Below are positions 29,907 to 39,231 of a stretch of DNA of 64,000 bases, piece after piece. The translations under genes were made by a program, and so were the position numbers. The notes below the pieces were generated by a model that worked only from the letters and a program-made list of their open reading frames with translations, made no database searches and was not told where the DNA came from. Source of the stretch: Adiantum capillus-veneris (Eukaryota; Streptophyta; Polypodiopsida; Polypodiales; Pteridaceae); NCBI GenBank assembly GCA_014529385.2, contig CM043958.1:82207525-82271524 (forward strand), given 5' to 3'. Positions within the stretch are counted from its first letter, which is position 1, and every line of letters starts with the position of its first letter.

Positions 29907-30719
29907 TTATATACACATCTACTCATCTACTGATGATAGCTATCCCAACACCATATGATTATTCCCTCCTCAGTTCGGTATTTCTCCCTGGCTTACCATT
30001 TTCCCCTCTTCTCAAATCTTCCTCATGACAGCTCTTATCTTTCAAAACTCCCCTTGTTTCAATGTATGCATCAGTTACTGTTGTTCTGTCTCTCTTGTTC
30101 TGTCTTTGTCTCTGCTCCCCCTCTGTAATTTCCGAGGTTCAAGTCTCATCGAAGAGATCTTTTGATTATTGGATATTGTTCGACAATTAAACCAGCTCAA
30201 CTGCATCTCTCTTTTCCGTCTCTAATTTTTACAAGCACTCTCTCACCATCAAATCTCTCTTTGCCTTCTGGGACTATCTCTTGTAAAAGACTCCTCAAAT
30301 TGATTCAGTAATGATGTTTTCCTCCTATTAATTAGAGCCAGTTCTGGTTAATAAAACCCATAGCCAAAAAGATAAGGCCTAAATCGTTATTCTCAATCTC
30401 TGACAGCATTTATATCTGGCTCTCTATCTAGGCCTTGTTCTTTCTTTTCCCCCGCACTGTTCTTGCTTACTGAACCCCTTGTCATCTCTTAACCTGCCCC
30501 ACTTTCTCTCCTCCTACAGAGTTCCCATCTTGAACATGCTTGAATGCGTCTTTTTGCCATGTCTCAAGTTTTATATCACCTAAAAATGCCTCGTAGACAT
30601 CCACATGGAGCTCTTCTTTCGATGAATTGGCACTTCGCATCTGCTGCCCACCAATTTCCTTACATTTTCAATAAGCCTCATCTCATACCTGCTTTTTGTC
30701 TGCTTTTTGTGGAATGTGG
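29907..30719 (+). other. G7 non-coding stretch after integrase
   Basis: About 810 bp, T/C-rich, without a convincing coding motif. It may be the spacer between pol and the extra ORF. A polyadenylation-like AATAAAACCC occurs near 30351. Confidence 0.45.
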
Positions 30720-31274
30720 CTGCCCCTCACCATTCACCACTAAATTCCCTCGCCCTCGTTCCCCTCTCCAAAGCTCGCCCTAGTCCCTTGTCAACCCCTC
30801 GCCCCTCCAGCTCTCGCCCTAACCCTCGCCCTCGACCTTCCCCTATCGACCCCTCTCCAGCCTTCGCCCTCGCCCCAACCCCTATCGACCCCTCGTCTCA
30901 GCCCTGCAACATTCGCCCCATCCTTCATAATTCGCCCCTGCCCTATTTTGTTTGGATTCGCCCCTACCCATTTTCCTCTCAGCCCAATTGGATTCGCCCC
31001 TGCCTATTTTCAAATCGCCCCTACCCAGTTCCCTCTCACAATTCGCCCAGCCTTTAGATTCTCCCCTACCCATTCTCACAATTCGCTCAGCCTTTGGATT
31101 CGCCCATACCCAGTTCCCCTCCTCTGCCTATTAGATTCGCCCCTACCCTAACTTACTCAGATAACTTTCTCTCCCAAATTCGCCCAAGCCTTATAAATTC
31201 GCCCCAGATAACTTTCTCGCCCCTACACTCTTCATTCGCCCCTACCCTAACTTACTCGCCCCAGCCTAACTTCA
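30720..31274 (+). repeat. C-rich minisatellite in G7 (continues at 38038-38200)
   Basis: Degenerate units of TTCGCCCCTACCCA with spacers such as ATTTTCCTCTCAGCCC, at least 15 copies. It is interrupted by LINE LB and resumes at 38038 with CGCCCTACCTACCCAATCGC. The unit is the reverse complement of that at 20465-21000, in agreement with the opposite orientation of G6. Confidence 0.88.
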
Positions 31275-31291
31275 TTCACCTATTAGCTCTT

Positions 31292-31440
31292 TTTTTTTTT
31301 CCGAGAAAAAGATCCTTCTATTAGTTAATGAAAACTGCCCATAGGGCTACATCCACCTCTGCGAGAGAGGGCTACAACAAGCATGATGGGGAGACTCTCC
31401 CAATGAAAAAACAGCATATATACAATGAGGCTAAATCAAG
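31292..31440 (-). other. LB 3' UTR and A-tail
   Basis: On the minus strand it ends ATTAACTAATAGAAGGATCT and, after TTTTTCTCGG, the A-tail. LA ends with nearly the same block (TAATAACTAATGGAAGGATC, 54101-54124), so it is the family's 3' end, the part the RT recognises in target-primed reverse transcription. Confidence 0.8.
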
Positions 31441-32540
31441 AGACGGGAGGAGGGAAGAGCCCCACAGGTGGACAGTAGTGCCATCTGAGCACTCCCTGGA
31501 CTATGGTGTAGAAAGGCCCAGGGCGCCAGAGTCGAAAAAAAGCCTCGCGGCGCTCCCGCATGCGGTCGGAGCTGTCCTGTAGTCCCTCAAGCTGTCCTCT
31601 GAGAGTATGGATCAGCTCTAGCCAAAAGTCTCGAACAGTCTCTGCTGGTGGCACAAGACGAGCCTCAAAGATGCGGAAACAGCGGGCCCGCCAAATGAAC
31701 CAGAGAGCTAGGCCGCTGATGAGCTCCCAACACTCCTCTTTCTCACTGCACCACTCCTGTGGAGTAATCTCTGTAGCAGGCTCGAGTGTAGGTCGCCCCC
31801 CCGTATCACTATCATCCTGCTGGTGGAAGATAGCTCAAACTGAAGTGCTGGGCCCGTGAGGGTGGACCAAGCTGCTACCCCCCAAGTGTACTGTCGAGCC
31901 GTGGAGAGGGCATGCATCAGCCGAAGAACACGTAGCCACACCTGCTGGGCTGAGGGACAGTCCCAAAGACAGTGACGCTGACTCTCCACCAACTGGTCAC
32001 AGGCTGCACATGCGGCCGAGAGACCACTATGCACAAGCCAGCTCCCTACTGCTGTGGCTCTGTGTGCAACCAGCCACTGGAACAAGGTGACTCGCCTCGG
32101 CTGTCTGGAGTCCCACAGCCTCTGCCAAAAAGCTGCCAAGAACTCGACTGTGAGGCCCTCCTCCTGCCAATGACGTGCTGCAGTGGGGCGGGCCTCTCTC
32201 TGTGCTGCAAGTATATGGCGTCCAAGCCGAACAGTGTACTGAAAGAAGGGGACTCCTGGGCGGTCGGCAGAAGAGAAGGGGTCCCTCCATAGCCACTCAC
32301 CAGGATCCCACTGTACCCGTGCCAATGGACAACACTCCCAAGCCCATAGCCTCCAGTGTCCAGTCTCAAGAGCTGTTGGGTCAGGGTCTATGACGCAAGT
32401 CCTCCCACAGATGCCCACAACTCGGATCCTCTGGAAACAGCAATCTGCTACCTGCGGGGCCTCTACTGCAACTCGCTGTAATCGTCCCCCACCCTGAAGC
32501 TCAAAGAACAGGACTGGGACAATCTCTGAGCAAGCCCTGA
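31436..32540 (-). pseudogene. LB ORF2 C-terminal domain (zinc-binding, zf-RVT-like)
   Basis: The 31708-32418 frame encodes FFQYTVRLGRHILAA, RLWDSRQPRRVTLFQWLVAH and the Cys/His site CAACDQLVESQRHCLWDCP, as in the zf-RVT domain after plant LINE RTs. The end (DFWLELIHTLRGQ) is in another frame at 31436-31654. A frameshift at about 32420-32576 separates it from the RT. Confidence 0.8.
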
Positions 32541-32576
32541 CTGAAATGAGAACCTCCAGTCATGTGAAGGCTCCAT

Positions 32577-35546
32577 TCACCGGGGTGCTACTGGCTCGAG
32601 AGGCGTGAGCCACTCAGCTGGAACTGACTCTGAGATGTCCTGACACATGCTCTGCACCCCTCTCATGCCCCGTAGCTGGACAGCCTGCACCTCCTCTGAC
32701 AAACCTGTGAACTCTAGCCAGTCACCTAGAGAACGTGCTGGACCTGCCGCCATGGGACCCCAAGAAACATGAGGCTGACTCCCAACCAAGTGGCATCTCT
32801 GAGTGCTAACCATGGGGTTCCAGACGAGGGGCTGCCGTAGGCGCTCCTCCGTGCACGTCGGCTGTCTCTGCTCTAGGCCACGCCGTAAGAGCTCCCAAGA
32901 TCGAAGCAAACTCACAGCGAATCTGTCCTCCAGTCTCCTGCTCAAACCAAATCGGCGCAGCTCTGAAAAGATCCATCTGGTCGAAGGTTGCCAAGGGCCT
33001 CCTGACTGAGGCACCCTGGCACGAAGCCTCTGCAACAAGAATTCCTTCCAGGGCTCCTCGCCTGGAAGAAGTCCTCTGACGACAAACTTCCCAGGAAGGG
33101 GTCTGCTCTGCTGTGCAGGATCAATGATCCCAAGCCCTCCCTGAGAACAAGGAAGTGTGATGACCGACCAAGCCACCTTGGCTCGGGCAATCTGAGTATC
33201 GTGACCTGACCAAAGGAAGTTCTTGATCAGCCTCTCTACCTGGCTGATACAAGAACTCGAGAAGATCCAGCAAGAAGTGATGTACCACATAGTCGCCAAC
33301 AACACCTGGTTGGCAACTACTACTCTACCAGCCAGCGAAAGTCGTGCTGAGCTCCAATGTAACAGCTTTCTCCTGATGGACAGGAGAAGAGGAGCAATCT
33401 ACTGCTCGGGGGACAAGTCTAGACCAACCTGACAACCCAAGTACTGAACTGCAGTCCCTGGAGGAATCCACCTGAAACCCTCTCCTGGCATCCAATCTGG
33501 CACAGGAGCACTGCCAACCGAGAAAGCCACTGTCTTTCTCCAGTTGATCAATGCGCCCGATGCACAGCAGAAGGTCTCCAAAGCCTGCTCACATCTGTGT
33601 AGATTGGCCTCCTGGCCCTCTAAGTACAAGGCTGAGTCGTCGGCAAACTCAGTGTCCAGAAGCTCATCTCCCCGTATAGGGAGTGCTAAGCCTCTCAAAC
33701 CAACCTGCTGTGACACCAAAAATCTGCTCATCACCTCCGCATAGAACAGAAAGAGAAAAGGGACAAGAGGACAACCCTGTCTGACCGATCGTGTGAGCAT
33801 GAAGCGCTCACCTCTACCTCCTGCCAACAGCACCTGACTTTGAGCCTGTCTGTACAAAGCTGACACCCCTCTGATCCAAGCATCTAAGAAGCCCATCCTG
33901 CGGAGCGTGCCCTCTAGAAAGTCCCAGTCAACTCTGTCGTATGCCTTCTCAAAATCGAGAAGAAGAATCACAAGGTCCTCCCCACGGAGCCGTGCAAGGG
34001 CAGAAGCCTCCCAAAAAGTGAAGATGTTGTCAAGGATACTGCGTTCCTTGACAAAACCTAGCTGAGTCCCATGTATAAGGCTCTCCAAAAGTGGCTGAAT
34101 CCTCAAACTCAGAGCCTTGGCAAGAATTTTGTAGGCTAAGTTGAGAATGGTGATGGGGCGCCACTGTCGAATCTCATCCAAGGAGCCACCCTCCTTTCGA
34201 ATGAGGTAAATCAGGCCCTCACTCATGCTATCCGGCATCACTCCTGTGTGCAGAATGTACTGAAAGGCACTACAAAGATCTGGGCCAAGCAGGTCCCAGT
34301 ACTCCAAGAAGAAGCTGGGAGTCAGCCCATCCTCACCTGGACAGCTACCACGAGGGAGGGCCCTAAGAGCCGTGTGCAGCTCCTCAAGCTGAAGAGGTAT
34401 CTCTAGCCTCTGGCGCATCTCCTCAATCACAAGACAAGGCATCTGTGCCCAAACCTGCTCCCTGCATGCATCCTGTCTCTTTGACTCGGGCTCAGCCGAC
34501 AGTAACTCACGGTAAAAGTCAGTAGCAACTGCACGCATATCCTCTAGCTCACAAACAACTGACCTATCGGGTCTCCTCAACTGATTGACCTTGGCATGCG
34601 AGTGCCGAGGTCCCACTGTCTCAAAAAAAGCACCTGTCACTCTGTCACCCACCTGAGTCCACTGAGATGCCTGTCGGTGAAAGGCAAACTCATGGCACCC
34701 CTCCTCTGTGCAAGCAAGCTCCTGTCGAGCCTGCTGTAACTGCTCCTCCAACCATGGACTGTCTGGATGCTGCTCCTGCATCCTCTGTAGTGAAGCAATG
34801 CCTCGTCTAAGACGCTGCTCCTCCTCTCTCGCTGCAGCCCGTCGAGCCAGAGACTCTTGGAGAAAGAAGTGGCAAAGCTGAGCTAGGCCTGAGGCCACTC
34901 TGTCTGCAGGTGGAGCCTGGCTGTCCATGCCCTCTATCCATAGAGCCTCGACCCTCTCTCTGAGTGTTGAGTCCAACAAGACCCGCTCTGGGATACGAAG
35001 CATCGTGCTCCCACTCCTCTGCCTGTCTGCCACTGTGAGGATCACTGGTGCATGGTCCGAGAAGGATATCCATGCCAGGATGCTAACTGATCCCCCCAAG
35101 TCACTGAAGTGGTCACTAGTGTAGAAGCGATCTATGCGCGATAGATTCACTCCTCCCACTCTGCGGTCCGATCTAGAGAAGGCAAGACTCTCTGGAGGCC
35201 TCACAAAGCCAGAATGCTGCCATGTGTCCGAGACCCTCAAAGTCATACACAACCTCTCCCAAGCTGCTAACTCGACTCCATGCACAGTAGCATGGCTGCC
35301 TCCGATCCTGTCAGAAGGGTCCTCCAACATGTTGAAGTCCCCTCCTACACACCACTGGTCAACCTGTGGCAAAGACTCAACAATCTGTGACCAAAACTCT
35401 GCACAAGCACTCGCCACATTGGGCGCATAGATGTTCAGGAAACCCACAAGGCCACCCTGAACCTGCATAGTAATCCACTGAGCCCTGCCTGGCACAATAA
35501 TCCCTCTGCCCACAATGGCCTGCTGCAATGAGTCCGCAATAGTCAT
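32577..35546 (-). pseudogene. LB ORF2: endonuclease end and reverse transcriptase
   Basis: 33399-35546 is 715 open codons. EN motifs are WCVGGDFNMLED, LSRIDRFYTSDHF and SFSDHAPVI. RT motifs are WRPITILNLAYKILAKAL, GFVKERSILDNIF, DFEKAYDRVDWDFLEG, SVRQGCPLVPFLF and the catalytic TEFADDSALYL. A TAG at 33399 (CAG in LA) interrupts the same frame, which continues at 32577-33305 (LAGRVVVANQVLLATMW, VERLIKNFLWSG). One codon change thus separates two long frames. Confidence 0.92.
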
Positions 35547-35549
35547 ACA

Positions 35550-35786
35550 TACCCCACCCTAGATGCCTCCAGGTCCAAAAGCAGCTGACCAAAAGGTATC
35601 ATAGCGTCCACGCAAAATCTGACCACATCGCCGAATGCGGCTCTCAGACAAATGGTGCTCCTGAAGCATAAGGAGATCAATCTCTCCTCCCACAAGGCAA
35701 TGCTGAAGCTCTTGACGCAATCGGCCCCTCTGTCGCTGAAACTGGGGTCCACCTAGTCCCTGCACGTTCCACGAGACGATCCTCAT
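35550..35786 (-). pseudogene. LB ORF2 start: APE-type endonuclease N-terminus
   Basis: Begins MRIVSWNVQGLGGPQ and continues IDLLMLQEHHLSESR, the catalytic Asn and Glu blocks of APE-like LINE endonucleases that nick the target. A stop follows GPGGI and the frame resumes 4 codons later at 35546 (start MTIADSLQQAI). The ATG overlaps the ORF1 stop as ATGA (35783-35786). Confidence 0.9.
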
Positions 35787-36844
35787 GGGGAGCGAGAGAG
35801 AACAGATGCTGCCGCAGCAACAAGACGGGCTATCTTCGAGGCTGGCTTGGATGGGGAGTAATCCGCATCCGAGCGTCCTCTAGATAGGCGAGACTGCAGT
35901 GAGTGCCTGGTCCAAGCCCAAGCAGAGCGAGCCGTACGTAAAGCAACCTCCTCTATCCAGGAGTCCTCATGAATGTATACATAGCAAGGCAAACACTGCG
36001 TATCAACAAAAAAGTAAACCACAATGTGTCTACATCCTGCTGAGTCTGGAGGTGTCACCGCAAACTTGGCCAGTGGCCACAAAGTCTGCAGCAAATCTGT
36101 AACGCCAAGTTCTCCCATGTGGTGAGAGAACTCAAGAACCTGTGTATGCAACCATCCCACCACTGAGTCGAGGGACCACTCTGTCTCAGTCCTACCACAG
36201 AGGGGGAAGGAGAAACCAACTGCTGAGTCCAAGGCCTCTGTCCCCCTAGCGGCGAGGAACAAAGGGTGGACCCGGAAGCAGGCTGCCTCGTGGTCTGCTG
36301 CGGAATCGCCGAGAAAGCGAGTGAACCCGTAATCGAAGAAATCCCAGCGGCGTCGGAGGTCAATGCTCGTCAGACCACGAGGGATAGCTGCAAGGGAAGA
36401 TGTCTGAATCTGCAGAGGGGGCCGCAAGAAGGGCTGACCCTCTCTCGCTAGGCGACTCGTGGCAAAGGCGCTGCCAAGAGATCTCCTAGCCGCCGGTGAG
36501 GGACCAGTCTCCTGAGTCGACTGTGGTGCTGGAGCAGGAGGAGGGGGAGAAGGAGCTGGGGGGGGGGCGGAGGAGAAGAGAAGCGGGGTGGGCGACAGAG
36601 ACAGGGGGGCGAGGTGGGGAGTGGGCGGGAGCAGAGGGCGGGGGAGGGGATGAGGAGGAGCAGGGGAAATCGGAAAGCGGAGCGGCTGGCGAGGGTGAAG
36701 CGGAGGTGGAGGCTGGCGTAGGGGGCTCCTCTTGCTCAAGAGGACCAAAGCGGTTCCTCGTGGGGACCCACTGTTGTTGAGTAGGCACATGAGGGCCACT
36801 CTGAGTGCCAAGCTGTCTCTGTGGCCCCTGGCGTCGACGGCCAC
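35783..36844 (-). CDS. LB ORF1 C-terminal half
   Basis: 353 open codons: a long Pro-rich linker (residues about 45-120), then a conserved domain: GLTSIDLRRRWDFFDYGFTR, ALDSAVGFSFPLCGRTETEW, CYVYIHEDSWIEE. LA has the same domain (VSFDIRQRSTAFDYSYTQLF, DSAVAFSFPLCD). I do not recognise this C-terminal domain from described ORF1 proteins. It ends RSP-stop with ATGA. Confidence 0.8.
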   Translation of the reverse strand: MAVDARGHRDSLALRVALMCLLNNSGSPRGTALVLLSKRSPLRQPPPPLHPRQPLRFPISPAPPHPLPRPLLPPTPHLAPLSLSPTPLLFSSAPPPAPSPPPPAPAPQSTQETGPSPAARRSLGSAFATSRLAREGQPFLRPPLQIQTSSLAAIPRGLTSIDLRRRWDFFDYGFTRFLGDSAADHEAACFRVHPLFLAARGTEALDSAVGFSFPLCGRTETEWSLDSVVGWLHTQVLEFSHHMGELGVTDLLQTLWPLAKFAVTPPDSAGCRHIVVYFFVDTQCLPCYVYIHEDSWIEEVALRTARSAWAWTRHSLQSRLSRGRSDADYSPSKPASKIARLVAAAASVLSRSP

Positions 36845-36851
36845 TAGCCTG

Positions 36852-37304
36852 CTACCACCCCTCCTCCGCTGGAGCCCCAGGCTCGGAGGGTGGCTCTGAA
36901 TCTGTGCACTGTGTCGCTGGCTGTGGCTGCGGCCCAGCCTTGGCAGGCTGGGGCTGAGGCTGGGGTGCGGGTCGTGGTCTCCTCCGTGGACAGGCCTTCG
37001 CTAGGTGGCCCATCTGTCTGCAAATGAAGCACTGGTTCGGGAGACCCGAGTACTCCACACTCTGTCTAAACCAACCCCCACTCACCCAAGGCAGAAGGAT
37101 GACCTTCGGAAGCGTGTGGGTATCTCTGACCAAAACTCGAACTGAAGGGATGCCAGCCGCCTTGGCAGCTACTGATGCTGCCGTACGAGGTGTCTCCAGG
37201 ACAGTCCCGATGGCGGAGCCAATCCTGGAGAGAAGTGGAAGGTACTCCCTCCGTAAACCCGGAAAGCAGACTGAGATGGGGATGTCCGCCTCCTCTACTA
37301 GCAC
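36852..37304 (-). CDS. LB ORF1 middle: DUF4283-like end and CCHC knuckle
   Basis: FPGLRREYLPLLSRIGSAIG, PSVRVLVRDTHTLPKVILL and VEYSGLPNQCFICRQ with GHLAKAC form the second half of a DUF4283-like RNA-binding region and a CX2CX4HX4C knuckle (CFICRQMGHLAKAC). ORF1 protein would coat LINE RNA. It is separated from the flanking pieces by frame breaks near 37310 and 36848. Confidence 0.85.
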   Translation of the reverse strand: MLVEEADIPISVCFPGLRREYLPLLSRIGSAIGTVLETPRTAASVAAKAAGIPSVRVLVRDTHTLPKVILLPWVSGGWFRQSVEYSGLPNQCFICRQMGHLAKACPRRRPRPAPQPQPQPAKAGPQPQPATQCTDSEPPSEPGAPAEEGW

Positions 37305-37337
37305 ATCCGAAGTTGGGTCAAAACCATGTCGCCACTG

Positions 37338-37704
37338 TCAAAAGTGGGCGCGTGATGCTCGGATGGCCAAGGGACTCATAGCTATGACCTTGGAGGCCAT
37401 CTCGGAAGTCTCGAACTCAATCTGGTAGAACCCCCATCCGAGAATCTGGACATCCAAGATCTTGCCCACCTCTGCGAGGAGGCGGTCCTGGAGAAGGTCT
37501 CGCAGCTCTCCTCTGCTAGGACAGGTGCCAAGAACCTTGCAGATGACAGAAGTCGCCTGCAAGCGTTCTACCTCTGCGGTAAGGCTCGCTTGCTCTGTCG
37601 GCGAAAGAGCAAGTCGAATGGTGGGCTCAGTGGGGTCGGGCGAGGGGGCTTCAGGCGAGTCCCTCTATGGCGGAGCTGGAGCCTCCATCTGTGTCTACTG
37701 CTGA
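37338..37704 (-). pseudogene. LB ORF1 N-terminus
   Basis: Starts MEAPAPP at about 37695 and is stopped by TAG at codon 8. Downstream in the same frame come IRLALSPTEQASLTAEVERL, GELRDLLQDRLLAEVGKI and ILGWGFYQIEFETSEMAS, matching LA 19116-19490. This is the first part of the DUF4283-like region. Confidence 0.82.
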
Positions 37705-38020
37705 GTCGAAGAAGCGGGCGGTGAAGAAAATCTGCAAACGAGTACGCCAAGCACTTGTCCGAAGAGAAAGTGTTGCCGAGCCAAGTGCAGAAGACCTTCG
37801 GGAGCGAAGAGGACGGGGGGGGATGGGGGGACGGCGAGGGCGAAGTGGACAGCCGGGCAATGTGCGGGTGCACAAGCAGCAGCGAGCGGGGGGATGGGGT
37901 GGGGATGGCAACGCGAGAGGAGGGCAGCGGGCAGCCTTTGGGGCAGCGCAAAAACGGGGGGGGGGGGGGAGAGGGTAGCGATGGCGCAGCAAGGGGGGGG
38001 GCGAGTAGCAGTAGCGAGCT
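37705..38020 (-). other. LB 5' UTR
   Basis: C-rich on the minus strand, with runs of 8-13 C (plus-strand G runs at 37815-37830, 37955-37968 and 37992-38000). It starts AGCTCGCTACTGCTAC at the TSD; LA starts GACGCGCTCGCTGAAGC. A LINE internal promoter would lie here. I see no definite motif. Confidence 0.7.
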
Positions 38021-38271
38021 TTCACCTATTAGCTCTTGATTCGCCCTACCTACCCAATCGCCCCTATACCCAGTCCTCAATCGAATCCTCTCGCCCAGCC
38101 CCGCAAAATCGCCCCAGCTCCCCTTCTGTCCAGACTCTGCCTAGCCCAATCCCAAATCGTTTTTATACTCCACCTTGGTCTGCAGAAACTCCACCTTGGT
38201 CTGCATCTGGTGCTTTTCCATCACTTGTTCTACTCAACTGCTCATTGTTTTGTCATCCACCCGACCTCACC

Positions 38272-39026
38272 ATGGCAGGAGGTAGCAAGCAACAGGAGAA
38301 ACAGCCAGAAGGAAGTAGCAAGAGAAAGGTAGAGTTGAAGAAGAGGAAAGCTCTGGTTGCAGAATCAGAGAGCGAAGCAGAGGAAGTATCTGCAAGCAGC
38401 AGCCATGGCATAGATGACTTTACCTCCAGTGACCCAAGTGATGAGAGCTACAAAGCAGACTCAGCAGCCTCTGATGATTCAGATGTAAATTCCGAGTCAG
38501 GTGCTTCCAGTGATCAGGAGGAGCATTCAAAAGTGGCTCAGAAGAAAGGAAAGCAGCCAATCATTATTCATGAAATCAAGAGGCCTGCTTCTTCGAAAAA
38601 TCGCACAGCATTCTCATTAAATTTTCATACTCATTAAATTTTCATATGCAGCAACCTCGACCATCTCTCAGTGAGGTGCTTTCGACTGCTCAGCTACGGA
38701 CTCTGGGCCTCACAGCATTGGCTGATGCAGATTTACCTGATACGGTTCCAGCAGAGATGATACATCAACTGTTGAAAGACTTTCCAAAGGTCCGGGGCCA
38801 CAAGCTAACAGCTAAAAGGCTTGGCCATGCCATGGGTATGACCAACTTTCCAGCTGTGAAGCCTACTACTCGCACTTTCTCTTTGCTGTCCAAGGATGCG
38901 ACAATTCAAGCATGTCAAGAGCTATTGAGTTCGGATCACCTGGATTATGAGCGAAACAGACGGCTTCTCGCAATCTTCAGGTATTACTTTCTGGCTCGAG
39001 ATGCCAAAGAAGACAGAAAAAACTGA
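38272..39026 (+). pseudogene. G7 extra 3' ORF (N-terminal and middle parts)
   Basis: The ATG at 38272 is in good context (CACCATGG). 122 codons follow: a basic KRKVELKKRKA and a long Ser/Asp/Glu-rich acidic stretch (SESEAEEVSASSS, DDSDVNSESGASSDQEE). A 17-bp tandem duplication (CTCATTAAATTTTCATA twice, about 38611-38644) breaks the frame. The next frame, 38646-39026, has LSTAQLRTLGLTALADADL, LLKDFPKVRGHKLTAKRLG and AIFRYYFLARDAKED. It lies where envelope-like ORFs sit in some plant Gypsy lineages, but has no signal peptide or membrane segment. I recognise no family. Confidence 0.65.
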
Positions 39027-39231
39027 TCTTCTCACTACCTTCTCCCACTGCGATGGGCTGTACTTTTTAATCCACACTATCCCGTGTGGATTCCACCAGA
39101 TTCTCTTCAACTCTTTGCAGACTAGGGCTAAAAGATTTCGGGCCCAAGTGCAATCTGTGCAGTTAAGTTTTAAATGTTTTGCAGCACCTCTCTAGGCATG
39201 GGTCATAAACATACCTATTAACCCAAATGAA

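Larger units (their letters stand above)
31292..38020 (-). mobile_element. LB: full-length L1-type LINE inserted in G7
   Basis: 6,729 bp on the minus strand. The duplication TTCACCTATTAGCTCTT lies at 31275-31291 and 38021-38037 (15-17 bp; the last TT may belong to the tail). A poly(T) of about 11 at 31290-31300 is the A-tail. On the minus strand the order is C-rich 5' UTR, ORF1 (DUF4283-like, CCHC), ATGA overlap, ORF2 (EN, RT, zf-RVT-like), 3' UTR. It is less decayed than LA. Confidence 0.94.

Noticed and set aside
30707-31324. Pro/Ser-rich open frames
   Set aside because: Translations of the C-rich minisatellite of G7.
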